Notes: a model not told the origin generated them from the sequence alone. Shown: positions 10,023-19,172, counted from the stretch's first letter. The stretch is 64,000 nucleotides of DNA from Microtetraspora sp. NBRC 13810 (GCF_030268685.1 NZ_BSRQ01000018.1:1-64000), one strand, 5' to 3'. Numbers and translations: made by a program.

Positions 10023-10208
10023 TTTCGACCCCTTCGTCGGTGTTGTATCCAGTGTGCAAAAACCCCGTTGTGGCTACCAAGGCGAACATGCGGCTCTTGT
10101 GGTGATCTATCAACCGGCCCTTTCCGGTTCGTGGCGTCCGGCAGGTGTGGGGCGGCGTGGAGAGGACAGAAGGGGGAGGGACTATTACGCCGCCGAGGGG
10201 ACGTGTTC

Positions 10209-11672
10209 ATGGGGCAGAAAGTGGAGAAGGAGCGGTTCGAGGAGGCGGAGTACGCCCGTTTCACCGAACGGCTGGAATCTTCGCTGACCGCTTTGCGTGA
10301 GCTTCTCGCCCGGCCGGGTTTCGGCGCGGGCCCCGCCTCGATCGGCGCGGAGCTCGAGCTTTTCCTGGTCACCGCGGAGGGCCGGCCGATGCCCCGCAAC
10401 CTGGAGGTCCGCGACCACGCCGACGACGAGCGGGTGGTGCTGGAGCTGGGCAGGTTCAACCTGGAGTGCAACCTGACGCCGGTGCCGCTGGCCGGGCGGC
10501 CGTTCAGCGCGCTGGCCGAGGAGACCCGCGAGGCGATGGACCTGGTGGACGCCGCCGCGGCCAAACTGGGCGGCGGGGTGGTGCCGATCGGGATCCTGCC
10601 CACGCTCACCGAGTTCGACTTCACCAGGGACGCGATCAGCGACGAGACGCGGTACCGGGCGCTGAGCCACGGGGTCCGCCGGCTGCGGGTGGAGCCCTTC
10701 AGGGTCCGCATCCACGGCGCCGAGCTGATCGAGCTGGAAGTGGAGGACGTGATCCTGGAGAGCGCCAACACCTCCTGGCAGATCCACCTGCGCGCGGAGC
10801 CGGAGAAGTTCGGCCGGGTCCACAACGCCGCCCAGCTCGCCATGGCCCCGGTGCTCGCCGTCTCCGGCAACTCCCCGTACTTCTTCGGCCGCGAGCTGTG
10901 GGAGGAGACCAGGATCGCGCTGTTCGAGGAGTCGGCGGACGACCGCGACATCGAGCGCCGCTGGCGCAGGGAGGGCAGGGTGGCCTTCGGCACGGAGTGG
11001 GCGGCGGGCGGGGCCGAGGAGCTTTTCGCCCGCTGCGTCCGCGACTACGAGCCGATCCTGCCCGTGGTCGGCGACGAGGACCCGGTGGCCGTGGTCCGCG
11101 CGGGCGGCGTGCCCGAACTCGCCGAGCTGCGGCTGCACCAGGGCACCGTGTGGCAGTGGAACCGCGCCGTCTACGACCCCGCGGACGGCGGTCACCTGCG
11201 GGTGGAGCTGCGCGCGCTGCCGGCCGGGCCGACCGCCGCCGACATGGCGGCCAACGCCGCCTTCCTGGTCGGCCTGGTGAAGGCGCTGGCCGACGAGCCG
11301 GACTGGGTGGACGACTTCCCCTTCGCGCACGCCTACCGCAACTTCTACCGGGCCGCGCGCAGCGGGCTGGACGCGCCGCTGTGCTGGCCGGGCCGCGAGG
11401 GCGAGACGCCCGGCGGCGTGCTGGCGCTGAGCCTGCTGCCGATGGCCGCGGCCGGGCTGGCGCGGGCGGGCGTGGACCCGGCGGAGGCCGAGGCCGCGCT
11501 CGGCGTGATCAGGGACCGGGTCGAGCGACGCCGTACCGGGGCGATCTGGCAGCGCCGCGCGATGGCCGCCCTGCGCGACGCACCCGGCTCGACGGGACGG
11601 ATGGTCACCCGATACCGGGAGCTAGCCCTCGAAGGCTCCCCTGTTCACACATGGCCGGATATGTCGGTGTGA
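10209..11672 (+). CDS. Glutamate-cysteine ligase (GCS2) family protein
   Basis: Carboxylate-amine ligase of the GCS2 superfamily, 487 aa, ATP-dependent. IGAELELFLV (about residues 40-49) carries the metal-binding Glu pair. LELGRFNLECNLTPVPL and VEDVILESANTSWQIHLRAEP form the nucleotide and substrate pocket. The length and the ANTSWQIHL region are closer to the long actinobacterial glutamate-cysteine-ligase-like proteins than to YbdK (about 370 aa). The substrate is unproven. The ATG at 10209 has GAGGGG eight bases upstream; the longer in-frame extension lacks a site. Confidence 0.85.
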   Translation: MGQKVEKERFEEAEYARFTERLESSLTALRELLARPGFGAGPASIGAELELFLVTAEGRPMPRNLEVRDHADDERVVLELGRFNLECNLTPVPLAGRPFSALAEETREAMDLVDAAAAKLGGGVVPIGILPTLTEFDFTRDAISDETRYRALSHGVRRLRVEPFRVRIHGAELIELEVEDVILESANTSWQIHLRAEPEKFGRVHNAAQLAMAPVLAVSGNSPYFFGRELWEETRIALFEESADDRDIERRWRREGRVAFGTEWAAGGAEELFARCVRDYEPILPVVGDEDPVAVVRAGGVPELAELRLHQGTVWQWNRAVYDPADGGHLRVELRALPAGPTAADMAANAAFLVGLVKALADEPDWVDDFPFAHAYRNFYRAARSGLDAPLCWPGREGETPGGVLALSLLPMAAAGLARAGVDPAEAEAALGVIRDRVERRRTGAIWQRRAMAALRDAPGSTGRMVTRYRELALEGSPVHTWPDMSV

Positions 11673-11679
11673 GTGGCTT

Positions 11680-11696
11680 GAGTACCTCGGGTACTC
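11680..11696 (+). promoter_or_regulatory. GAGTACC-TCG-GGTACTC operator-like palindrome
   Basis: A perfect 7+3+7 inverted repeat lies 62 bases upstream of the TTG start at 11759. A TATAGG about 30 bases closer to the gene may be its -10. The palindrome is a plausible operator. Confidence 0.45.
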
Positions 11697-11758
11697 ATGC
11701 GTCCCATGCATCCGTAGGGTCAAGCTATAGGGAGACTTGACGCGGAGAGGGAAGAATC

Positions 11759-12823
11759 TTGGCGACGGCGATGACCTCGGTGGACACGGCGCCCTTCACG
11801 TTGCGGCGGGCCGGCGGCGAGCTGGCCGAGGCGGCCGGCGTGCTGGAGCGCGACCTGGAGCGGGCGGATCTCGCGGCCGTGCTCGCGGGCGCCAACCGCA
11901 CGGTGGCCAGGAAGAAGGCCAGCGACGCCTTCGACGGGATGACCGGCGCACCGGACGACTGGTACGTGTTCAACGCCGGCGACAACGACACCACCGACTG
12001 GTACCCGCAGGGCGTGAGCTGCGCCTCCGACGCCGGGCTCGACGTGCGGGCCTTCGCGGTCAGCTGGTACTGGAAGCCGGAGGAGGGGGAGCGCGGCGCC
12101 CGGATCAGCCTCCTGGACCTCACGACGCTGAAGTACCGGCACGTGCTCCTCGTCCTGCCGACCCCCGACGGCTCCTTCAGGCCGATCGACATCCACGCCG
12201 GCGGCATCGCCTGGTACGGCGGGCACCTCTACGTCGCCGACACCACCCGCGGCCTGCGCGTCTTCGCGATGGACCGGATGCTGGACATGCGGACCGGCCG
12301 CGACGACGTGGGCGACGAGACGAAGATCGGCCGCCACGGCGGCGCCCTGCACGCGTACGGCTACCGCTACGTGCTGCCGCAGATCGGCTCCTGGCAGGTC
12401 GTCACGCCCGGCCCGCGCTTCTCCTTCGCCGCCGTGGACCGCTGCGGGGACGGCGACCTGCTGATCTCCGGGGAGTACACCGACGGCCCCGATGGCGCGC
12501 CGGGCAGGGTCGCCCGGTGGCCGCTGGCCGCTGACGGCACGCTCGCCGCCGACGGGTCGGGCACGGCCACCGCCGCGGACGCCTTCAGCCTCCCCGGCCA
12601 CCGGATCCAGGGCGCCCTCAGCCACGAGGGCCGCTGGTACTGCAGCCAGTCGGCCGGTTCGGGCGGGAACGGCACGCTGATCGTCGCCAGGCCCGGCGAG
12701 GAGCCGGAGAGCAGGTCCTACCCGGTCGGCCCGGAGGACCTCACCTGCTGGGGCGAGCAGAAGACGCTGTGGAGCGTGACCGAGTTCAAGGGCAGGCGCG
12801 CGCTGTTCTGCGTGCGGTACTAG
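11759..12823 (+). CDS. Conserved hypothetical, propeller-like 354-aa protein
   Basis: I recognise no named family. The protein has repeated Trp/Gly/Asp-rich strands (GGIAWYGGHLYVADTTRGLRV, YRYVLPQIGSWQV, EGRWYCSQSAGSGGNGTL), which suggests a beta-propeller or secreted-enzyme-like fold. No signal peptide is seen at the chosen start. A TTG start at 11759 is used because GAGAGGGAAG precedes it; ATG at 11771 is the alternative. Cysteines are few but conserved-looking (VSCASD, DRCGDGD, LTCWGE). It is monocistronic and convergent with the CbiX-like gene, which ends 4 bp away. Confidence 0.7.
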   Translation: MATAMTSVDTAPFTLRRAGGELAEAAGVLERDLERADLAAVLAGANRTVARKKASDAFDGMTGAPDDWYVFNAGDNDTTDWYPQGVSCASDAGLDVRAFAVSWYWKPEEGERGARISLLDLTTLKYRHVLLVLPTPDGSFRPIDIHAGGIAWYGGHLYVADTTRGLRVFAMDRMLDMRTGRDDVGDETKIGRHGGALHAYGYRYVLPQIGSWQVVTPGPRFSFAAVDRCGDGDLLISGEYTDGPDGAPGRVARWPLAADGTLAADGSGTATAADAFSLPGHRIQGALSHEGRWYCSQSAGSGGNGTLIVARPGEEPESRSYPVGPEDLTCWGEQKTLWSVTEFKGRRALFCVRY

Positions 12824-12827
12824 CCGG

Positions 12828-13652
12828 TCAGAAGATCTCCTCGACCGCCGCTCCGAAGAGGCCCGCGGCGAGCTGCACCACCGCGTAGTGGGCGCCGATC
12901 GTGTCCGCGTAGCCCGCGCCGACGGCCTCCGCCGCGTCCGCGACCTTCTGGATGTCGGCCTCGGGACCGATCACGTAGGGCGCCACCGCGAGCTTGGAGG
13001 CGCCGATCCGGTGCAGCCTCTCCGCGGCGTCGCCGATGCTGGGCGCGGAGTCGATGGACGCGGCCACCACCGGCAGCGCCAGGCGGGCGGCCAGCAGGAC
13101 GGCGGTGGTCTCGGCGGCCCTGGCCGCCTCCTCGCCGCCCGCGGTGGCGACGATGACGCCGTCCACCGGCGCGGCGATGTTGAACAGCCGCATCCGGTCG
13201 ACCCGGGCGAGGCCCTTGTCGGCCAGCCGGACGTGCAGCGCCTCGGCGAGCATCGGGTGCGGGCCGAGCGGCTCGCAGACCGTGGCGAGAATGCCGCTCT
13301 GCGCGACCGCCTCCCGTACCGTCCGGTAGATCCGCGGGTGCGGGCCGGTGACCAGCGGGATCACGATGGCGGCCAGCGCCTCCTTCGGGCGGTCGGCGCC
13401 GAGCTCGGCCAGCAGCTTGCCCACGCCCTCGGCGCCGTCGCCGAGGTAGGCCAGGCGGACTTCCACGTGCGGGTTCTCGACGGAGAGGACGCTGGCCACG
13501 TCGGCGGACGCCTCGTCGCCCGCGCCGGGCACGGCCAGCACCAGCGCGGGCGCGCCCGGCGGCAACTGGGCCGGCACGGGCCTCCGGTGCCGGCCCGTCG
13601 TCGCTCTCGGCGACCGCTCGCGTATCGGCAACCTCTCGGGAGATTGGTTCAC
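12828..13652 (-). CDS. Sirohydrochlorin chelatase-like (CbiX/SirB) protein
   Basis: A 274-aa protein of the CbiX/SirB family, which inserts Co2+ or Fe2+ into sirohydrochlorin. Two half-domains are visible. The first has VLAVPGAGDEAS, VEVRLAYLGD and VIPLVTGPHPRIYRTV. The second has EPLGPHPMLAEALHVRL and VAASIDSAPSIGDAAERL, ending with VAPYVIGPEAD. The usual first-strand GHGS is replaced by PGAGD and a canonical metal-binding His is not obvious there, so activity is uncertain. I chose the GTG at 13652; upstream codons are low-quality. No ribosome site is seen, and a -10-like TAAAAT ends 8 bases before the GTG, so the mRNA may be leaderless. Confidence 0.75.
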   Translation of the reverse strand: MNQSPERLPIRERSPRATTGRHRRPVPAQLPPGAPALVLAVPGAGDEASADVASVLSVENPHVEVRLAYLGDGAEGVGKLLAELGADRPKEALAAIVIPLVTGPHPRIYRTVREAVAQSGILATVCEPLGPHPMLAEALHVRLADKGLARVDRMRLFNIAAPVDGVIVATAGGEEAARAAETTAVLLAARLALPVVAASIDSAPSIGDAAERLHRIGASKLAVAPYVIGPEADIQKVADAAEAVGAGYADTIGAHYAVVQLAAGLFGAAVEEIF

Positions 13653-13660
13653 ATCGGCGG

Positions 13661-13666
13661 ATTTTA
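13661..13666 (-). promoter_or_regulatory. Putative -10 (TAAAAT) for leaderless CbiX-like mRNA
   Basis: On the minus strand TAAAAT stands 8 bases before the GTG start, the spacing expected when transcription begins at the start codon. No good -35 is seen. Confidence 0.35.
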
Positions 13667-13725
13667 GGTGGATTTGTGGGTCACGGTGTACCAAAAAGAT
13701 CCGGACGTCTGTGACCTGGGGTAAC

Positions 13726-14916
13726 TTAGGCCCTCTCGCCGCCTCCGGTGGCGGCCCTGAAGAGGGTGCCCTCGCCGGACAGCTCCAGGGGCCCGGCCGA
13801 GGCGGGGACGAAGACCGAGTTTCCCGGTGGAACCCGGTGCTCCGTCGTGCCCTCACCCTGCCCGCCCGCCCGCCGTACGGACACCTCGCCCGCCACGGAC
13901 AGCAGGATCTGCGGGCCGGCCGCCGGAAGCGTCACGGGCCCGTCCAGCGGGATCCTGGACAGCCGGAACTCCCGGGCGGGGGTGTCGTAGACCTCCTCGG
14001 ACCCGGTGTCGCGGGCGTGCACCAGGGCGGGCTCGGACGCCTCGGGGGACAGGATGCGCAGCAGTTCGGGCACGTCGATGTGCTTTCCGGTCAGGCCGCC
14101 CCTGAGCACGTTGTCCGACGCGCCCATGATCTCCACGCCGGTGCCGCTCAGGTAGCTGTGCGGCTGGCCGGCCGGCACGTACATCGCCTCGCCCGGCGCC
14201 AGCCGTACCCGGTGCATCAGCAGTGCGATCACCACGCCGGGGTCGCCCGGGTAGTGACCGGCCAGGCCGGCCGCCCAGGCCAGCTCGGCGTCGCGGGCGC
14301 AGGCCGCCGTCACGTCGGCCACCAGCGGGGCGCGCTCGGCGGCCGGCAGCGTGAGGAGCTCCGACACCACCGCGTGCAGCCGCCCGGCGGCCAGCAGCTC
14401 GACCGCCGGGCCGAGCGCGGGCACGCCGAGCCCGGCCAGCCGCGCCGCCGACCGTGCGGGCTCCTGAAAGCCGCTGAGAGCCTCGAAGGGCTCCAGGGCA
14501 CAGATCAACTCCGGCTTGGCGTACGGGTCGCGGTAGTTGCGATCAGCGGCCTCCAGGGGGATCCCCGCGGCGTCCTCCCGCGCGTACCCCTCCGCCGCCT
14601 GCTCCGGCGCCGGATGCACCTGCAACGACAGCGGCTCGTCGGCGGCCAGCACCTTCAGCAGGTACGGCAGGCGCGGGCCGAACTCCGCCAGCGCCGCCGC
14701 GCCGAGCGTCCCCGCCGGATCGGCCGCCACCAGCTCGCCCAGCGGCACCGGCCCGCCCGGCGTGGCCAGCACCGAGGGCGCCGCCGGATGCGCCCCCATC
14801 CACAGCTCGGCCTCCGGCTCCGCCGCGGGCGCGCGCCCCTGGAGCGCGGCGATGGCGACCCGTGACCCCCAGGCGTAGGGCCGGACGGGGTTGGTCATGG
14901 GCAGGACGGCGGTCAT
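13726..14916 (-). CDS. manA: Mannose-6-phosphate isomerase, class I
   Basis: Zinc cupin enzyme that interconverts mannose-6-phosphate and fructose-6-phosphate, feeding GDP-mannose and cell-wall mannan synthesis. It has 396 aa, typical of the actinobacterial type. The opening PVRPYAWGSRVAIAAL and AELWMGAHPAAPS are diagnostic. The zinc site includes LSLQVHPAPEQA, KPELICALEPFEALSGF and YVPAGQPHSYLSGTGVEIMGASDNVLRGGLT. AGGAG lies five bases before the ATG. It follows the ROK kinase gene with an 85-bp gap on the same strand, so the two may form a hexose-phosphate operon. Confidence 0.95.
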   Translation of the reverse strand: MTAVLPMTNPVRPYAWGSRVAIAALQGRAPAAEPEAELWMGAHPAAPSVLATPGGPVPLGELVAADPAGTLGAAALAEFGPRLPYLLKVLAADEPLSLQVHPAPEQAAEGYAREDAAGIPLEAADRNYRDPYAKPELICALEPFEALSGFQEPARSAARLAGLGVPALGPAVELLAAGRLHAVVSELLTLPAAERAPLVADVTAACARDAELAWAAGLAGHYPGDPGVVIALLMHRVRLAPGEAMYVPAGQPHSYLSGTGVEIMGASDNVLRGGLTGKHIDVPELLRILSPEASEPALVHARDTGSEEVYDTPAREFRLSRIPLDGPVTLPAAGPQILLSVAGEVSVRRAGGQGEGTTEHRVPPGNSVFVPASAGPLELSGEGTLFRAATGGGERA

Positions 14917-15001
14917 CGGAGCTCCTGGTGCGTGCCGGGGAGGTTCGTCCCGCAGGCCCTCGGGCCGGGCCGCGGGATGGTCGGGCGGGTTCGCCGTGCC
15001 G

Positions 15002-16420
15002 CTAGGGCCGGCCGGCGGGAACGAGCAGGTCGAGCGCGACCCTCGCGGCGCCGACCAGGCCGGCGTCGGTGCCGAGGGCGGCGGGGGAGATCGTCAGCCT
15101 CCGGACGTAGCCCAGGTGGGCGCGTTCCCGCACGTGCCGCAGGAGCGGCTCGAACAGGATCTCACCCGACTTGGAGACTCCGCCGCCGACCACCACCTGG
15201 TCCAGGTCGCAGATCGTCGCGACCGCGACGATACCGGTCGCGAGCGCCGCCGCGCCCCGCTCGAAGGCGGCCAGCGCGAGAGGGTCGCCCGCCCGCGCGT
15301 CCGCCGCCAGCACGCCCGCGTCGGGCGGCCCGGCGGGACCGCCTCGCTCACCGGTGCCGCCGGCCGCCGAGGAGACGGCCACTGACGCGGTCACGGACGC
15401 GGTCACGGACGCGGCCACCGTCGCGGTGACGGCGTCGCCGGAGGCCGTGTGCCCCACGGCGGCGGTGACGTGCTCGGTGGTGGTCCGGCTGCCGATCCGG
15501 CCGTATACATCGGAGGTCTCGTCTGTGGGCTGCCGGTGTGCGCCCGCCCCTCCCGGGGAGCCGGCGGCGGTTCCGGCGGCGGCCCGGCTCGACGTGGAGG
15601 CGTTTCCTGAGGCGGCCCGGCTCGACGTGGAGGTGGTTCCCGGGGCGGTGCGGCCGGTCGCGGCGGTCTGCTCATCGGCGTGCCCGGCGGTCTGCTTTGC
15701 GTCGTGCTCAGTGGCGTGCCCGGTGGATTGCCCGGCCGCGTGTTCGGCTGCCGCGAAGTCGGCGGCGCGCCAGCCCTGGGCGCGGGCCCAGCGGACCAGG
15801 GAGGGGCCGCTGGAGAGCGTCTCCACGCAGCCGCGCCCGCCGCACGCGCACACCGGGCCGGTGGGATCGACGGTGATGTGACCGAAGTGCCCGGCGTTGC
15901 CGGTCGGTCCCGGGTACGGCCGCCCGTCCAGGACGAGGCCGCCGCCGATGCCGGTGGACACGACGATGCCGAGCAGCGCCGTGGCGTCCGCGCCCGCGCC
16001 CCGCCAGTGCTCGCCGACCGCCGCGGCCACCGCGTCCCCGACCAGCGCCGCGGGCACGCCCGGTACGGCGGCGCGCACGTGCTCCATGAGCGGGAAGTCC
16101 CGCCAGGCCGTGATGTTGACCGGGCTGACCGTGCCGCGCACCGGATCGATCGGCCCGGCCGACGCCACGCCGACAGCCGCCGGGGCGACCCCCTCCGACA
16201 CCTCGGCGATCAGCCCGGTCAGCGCCCCGGCGACACGCATTCCGTCCGTGGAGACCGGCGTCGGCACCTGGCCGCGCCGCAGCACGGCGCCCTCGGCGGA
16301 CACGATCGCGGCGGCGAGCTTGGTACCCCCGATGTCGATCGCCAGCACCGGAGCCCCGCCGGGGCCGGCGCCGGAGCCGGAGGCGGGAGAGGACGCGGAC
16401 GGAGGGTCGAAGGGCGTCAT
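15002..16420 (-). CDS. ROK-family sugar kinase with large low-complexity insertion
   Basis: ATP-dependent sugar kinase of the ROK family, probably glucokinase. VLAIDIGGTKLAAAIV (about 25-40) is the phosphate-binding loop. TGNAGHFGHITVD and the zinc motif CACGGRGCVE (about 191-200) follow, and VVVGGGVS is the second ATP motif. At 472 aa it exceeds the usual 300-320. Residues 224-368 are an in-frame Thr/Ala/Ser/Gly-rich tract inserted between the zinc motif region and the conserved VLAADARAGDPLALAAFERG helix. The flanking domains look intact. The ATG start has AAGGA ten bases upstream. The neighbour manA supports a hexose role. Confidence 0.85.
   Translation of the reverse strand: MTPFDPPSASSPASGSGAGPGGAPVLAIDIGGTKLAAAIVSAEGAVLRRGQVPTPVSTDGMRVAGALTGLIAEVSEGVAPAAVGVASAGPIDPVRGTVSPVNITAWRDFPLMEHVRAAVPGVPAALVGDAVAAAVGEHWRGAGADATALLGIVVSTGIGGGLVLDGRPYPGPTGNAGHFGHITVDPTGPVCACGGRGCVETLSSGPSLVRWARAQGWRAADFAAAEHAAGQSTGHATEHDAKQTAGHADEQTAATGRTAPGTTSTSSRAASGNASTSSRAAAGTAAGSPGGAGAHRQPTDETSDVYGRIGSRTTTEHVTAAVGHTASGDAVTATVAASVTASVTASVAVSSAAGGTGERGGPAGPPDAGVLAADARAGDPLALAAFERGAAALATGIVAVATICDLDQVVVGGGVSKSGEILFEPLLRHVRERAHLGYVRRLTISPAALGTDAGLVGAARVALDLLVPAGRP
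15317..15751 (-). repeat. In-frame low-complexity insertion in ROK kinase
   Basis: This segment codes residues 224-368 and is built of short repeated motifs, such as TSSRAA units and TASV/TVAASV units. At the DNA level, GGTCACGGACGC-like units recur near 15380-15420 and GGCTCGACGTGGAGG near 15587-15632. It has no similarity to the ROK fold and looks like repeat expansion inside a surface loop. Confidence 0.7.
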
Positions 16421-16767
16421 GCGGTGCCGATCCTTGGCTGATCGAGGTGGGTCATGTCTGAGGGGGCGCGTCGGAAGGGATGAGGCGGGGGTGAAGGAGG
16501 CGCGCCGGAAGGGGTGGGCGGTTGGAGTGAGGTGGTCGCGTCGGAGGTCACCGATCCCGGCGATCCGCCCTTCGCCCAGCACATGGTGCCGGAACCGGCC
16601 GACTATGTAAAACAATCCCCACTCCACACGCGGGGAATTCGCCCGCCCGCCGCGACCACCCCGCTGACCAGCGAAGGAACCGGCCGTACCGGGCACATGG
16701 GAGCCCGGCCCGCAGTCCGGGCCGATCCGGCCGCCGAGTGAGAAGGATCACTGAGCCGGTGCCCCGG
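16421..16767. other. Gene-free gap upstream of ROK kinase
   Basis: 347 bp between the alcohol dehydrogenase stop and the ROK kinase start, both minus strand. A short AT-rich patch (about 16604-16622, TTTTACATAGT on the minus strand) could hold a -10. Repetitive GGAAGGG(A/G)TGAGG-like strings lie near 16475-16530. No coding frame is convincing. Confidence 0.5.
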
Positions 16768-17862
16768 TCAGGCGGGGACGATCATGGTGACGCCGGGGGA
16801 GGAGCCCATGGTGGTGAGGGCGGCGCCGGCCTCCTCCAGGGAGATCGTCCGGGTGACGAGGAGGTCGGGCCGGAGGGCGCCCGAGGCGATCATGTCCATC
16901 ATGGCGGGGTAGGTGCGTGCCGCCATGCCGTGGCTGCCGAGGATCGCCAGCTCGTGGCCGATGACCCGGCCCATCGGCAGGGTGGTGAGCCCGGGGAGCA
17001 GGCCCACCTGGACGTGCCTGCCCCGGCGGCGGAGCCCGTCGATCGAGGCGGAGCAGGTCGCGGCGGACCCGAGGGCGTCGAGGGAGAGGTGCGCCCCGCC
17101 CCCGGTCAGCTCCCGGATCCGCTCGGCCACGACGCCGGGCGGGAGAAACGCCCCCTGCGTGACCCCGGCGGACGCCACCGGGCCGGTGGATGCCGGGGCG
17201 GTGGGGGAGGCGGGGTTGAGCGTGGCGGTGGCGCCGAAGGTGCGGGCCAGGGCGAGGGCCGCGGGGGAGACGTCGACGGCGATCACGCGGGCGCCCGCGG
17301 CGGCCGCGATCATGACGGCGGAGAGGCCCACGCCGCCGCAGCCGTGCACCGCGACCCACTCGCCGGCCGCGACCGCGCCGACCTGGACCACCGCCCGGAA
17401 GGCCGTCGCGAAGCGGCAGCCCAGGCTCGCGGCGGTGACCGAGGTCATCGTCTCGGGGACGGCGACCAGGTTCACGTCGGCGTGCTCGATCGCGACGTAC
17501 TCGGCGAAGGAACCCCAGTGGGTGAACCCCGGCTGGGACTGCCGTTCGCAGACCTGCTGCTCCCCGGCGGCGCAAGCCGTACAGCTGCCACAGGCGCACA
17601 CGAACGGGACCGTCACCCGGTCGCCGGGCCGCCAGCCGGTCACGGACCCGCCCACCGCCTGCACCGTGCCGGCCAGTTCGTGACCGGGCACGTGCGGGAA
17701 GCGGCGGATGTCCGGATCGTGGCCCCGCCAGCCGTGCCAGTCGCTTCTGCACAGCCCCGTGGCCTCGACCCGGATGACGGCGCCACCCGCCGAGGGGGTG
17801 GGGTCGGGCACCTCGCCGAGGACCGGTTCGCCGTCGAATTCGTGATACATCACCGCACGCAC
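16768..17862 (-). CDS. Zinc-dependent alcohol dehydrogenase (MDR)
   Basis: Medium-chain NAD(P)-dependent alcohol dehydrogenase, 364 aa. The catalytic zinc ligands are Cys38 ([11 protein letters not shown]), His61-Glu62 (PGHEL) and probably the Cys of LGCRF (about 149). The structural zinc loop is [17 protein letters not shown] (about 89-105). The Rossmann glycines are GCGGVGL (174-180). A Pro/Ala/Thr-rich stretch at about 217-243 extends the coenzyme-domain loop beyond the usual family length and again looks like a small repeat expansion. The start is a GTG at 17862; ATG at 17850 is the alternative. The substrate is unknown. Confidence 0.9.
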   Translation of the reverse strand: MRAVMYHEFDGEPVLGEVPDPTPSAGGAVIRVEATGLCRSDWHGWRGHDPDIRRFPHVPGHELAGTVQAVGGSVTGWRPGDRVTVPFVCACGSCTACAAGEQQVCERQSQPGFTHWGSFAEYVAIEHADVNLVAVPETMTSVTAASLGCRFATAFRAVVQVGAVAAGEWVAVHGCGGVGLSAVMIAAAAGARVIAVDVSPAALALARTFGATATLNPASPTAPASTGPVASAGVTQGAFLPPGVVAERIRELTGGGAHLSLDALGSAATCSASIDGLRRRGRHVQVGLLPGLTTLPMGRVIGHELAILGSHGMAARTYPAMMDMIASGALRPDLLVTRTISLEEAGAALTTMGSSPGVTMIVPA

Positions 17863-17967
17863 CCGGTCACGGTACCGATCCCGGCCCCAGAGGTCACCCG
17901 GCGGGGCGGGGAGCCTGCTACCGGGGCCGCACCGGCCCGCCCACCGGGGTGAGGTGGTGGGGGAGGG

Positions 17968-19137
17968 TCAGCCGGCCGGGGTGAGGATGTCCGGGGTGAG
18001 GGTGTCCACGCCGGTGTGGCCGGAGAGGGCGACGGTGAGGTCGAGTTCGGCGAGCAGGCAGCGCAGGACGTGCCGTACGCCCTCCTCGCCGCCGAGGGCG
18101 AGGCCGTAGGCGTAGGGGCGGCCGACGAGGACGGCGCGGGCGCCGAGGGCGAGGGCCTTGGCCACGTCCGCGCCGGTGCGCACGCCGCCGTCGAACAGCA
18201 CCTCGGCCCGGTCGCCCACGGCGGCGGCCACCGCGGGGAGGGCGTCCAGGGCGGCGATCGAGCCGTCCACCTGCCGGCCGCCGTGGTTGGAGACGAGCAC
18301 GCCGTCCATGCCGGCGTCCACCGCGCGGCGGGCGTCGTCCGGATGCAGGATGCCCTTGAGCACAATGGGGCCCTGCCAGTGCTCGCGCAGGAAGGCGAGG
18401 TCCTCCCACGTCTTCGTGGGGTCGGCGAACTGCTCCGACCAGCACAGCACGGCGGCGTTCGGATCCTCCTCGACCGGTTTGTCGAGCATCGCCCGGAAGA
18501 CCGGGTCGGCGAAGTAGTTGGCCACGCCGACTCCGCGCAGGAACGGCAGATAAGCCTGGTCCAGGTCGGCGGGACGCCAGCCGAGCAGCCAGGTGTCCAG
18601 CGTGACGACGAGCGCCGTGTAACCGGCCGCCGCGGCCCGGCCGAGCATGCTGACCGCGAGTTCACGGCTCCTGGGCCAGTAGAGCTGGAACCAGCGGGGC
18701 CCTTCGCCGCCGGCCGCCGCCACCTCCTCCAGGGTGTGCGAGGACGACGTGCTGAGGACCATCGGCACCCCGAGCGCGGCGGCGGCCCGCGCGACCGCGA
18801 GTTCGCCCTCGGGGTGGGCGATGGACAGCACGCCGACCGGGGCCAGCATCACCGGGGCGGGCATCGGCGTCCCGAGCACGGTGCGGCCGAGGTCGCGGCG
18901 GGACACGTCGCGCAGCATGCGCGGCACGATCCGCCGGCGGTCGAAGGCGTCCCGGTTCGCGCGCACGGTGCTCCCCGCGCCCGCGCCCCCGGCGATGTAG
19001 CCGAAGACGGCGGGGTCGGTCCGCCCGCGGGCGACGTCCTCCAGCGTGGTCAGGTCGGTGGGGAACCGCGGGCGCTCCCCGGCCAGCCCCTTGAGGTAGA
19101 TCTCGAACTGGTAGGCGCTCGGTGGCCCGGCGTTCAT
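17968..19137 (-). CDS. FMN alpha-hydroxy-acid oxidase (lactate 2-monooxygenase-like)
   Basis: FMN-dependent alpha-hydroxy-acid oxidising enzyme, 389 aa, which oxidises lactate-like 2-hydroxy acids. FGYIAGGAGAGST is the entry motif, MLAPVGVLSIAHPEGE and STSSSHTLEE bind FMN, and WFQLYWPRSRE carries the Tyr. VLKGILHPDDA has the FMN Lys, and VSNHGGRQVDGSIAALDALP has the catalytic His-Gly-Gly-Arg. RRIVPRMLRDVSRRDL and the overall pattern resemble lactate 2-monooxygenase. I chose the ATG at 19137 because GGGAG is six bases upstream; an ATG at 19155 lacks this. Two CACGTGATC repeats sit directly upstream. Confidence 0.9.
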   Translation of the reverse strand: MNAGPPSAYQFEIYLKGLAGERPRFPTDLTTLEDVARGRTDPAVFGYIAGGAGAGSTVRANRDAFDRRRIVPRMLRDVSRRDLGRTVLGTPMPAPVMLAPVGVLSIAHPEGELAVARAAAALGVPMVLSTSSSHTLEEVAAAGGEGPRWFQLYWPRSRELAVSMLGRAAAAGYTALVVTLDTWLLGWRPADLDQAYLPFLRGVGVANYFADPVFRAMLDKPVEEDPNAAVLCWSEQFADPTKTWEDLAFLREHWQGPIVLKGILHPDDARRAVDAGMDGVLVSNHGGRQVDGSIAALDALPAVAAAVGDRAEVLFDGGVRTGADVAKALALGARAVLVGRPYAYGLALGGEEGVRHVLRCLLAELDLTVALSGHTGVDTLTPDILTPAG

Positions 19138-19152
19138 GCCGTCTCCCTTCTG

Positions 19153-19172
19153 CACGTGATCTTCACGTGATC
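19153..19172 (-). promoter_or_regulatory. CACGTGATC direct repeat, 11-bp period
   Basis: Two exact copies (19153-19161 and 19164-19172), each containing the CACGTG palindrome, lie one helical turn apart, 16-35 bases upstream of the oxidase ATG. They overlap its likely transcription start, so they look like an operator for this gene, perhaps shared with the divergent F420/FMN oxidoreductase gene. Confidence 0.5.
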
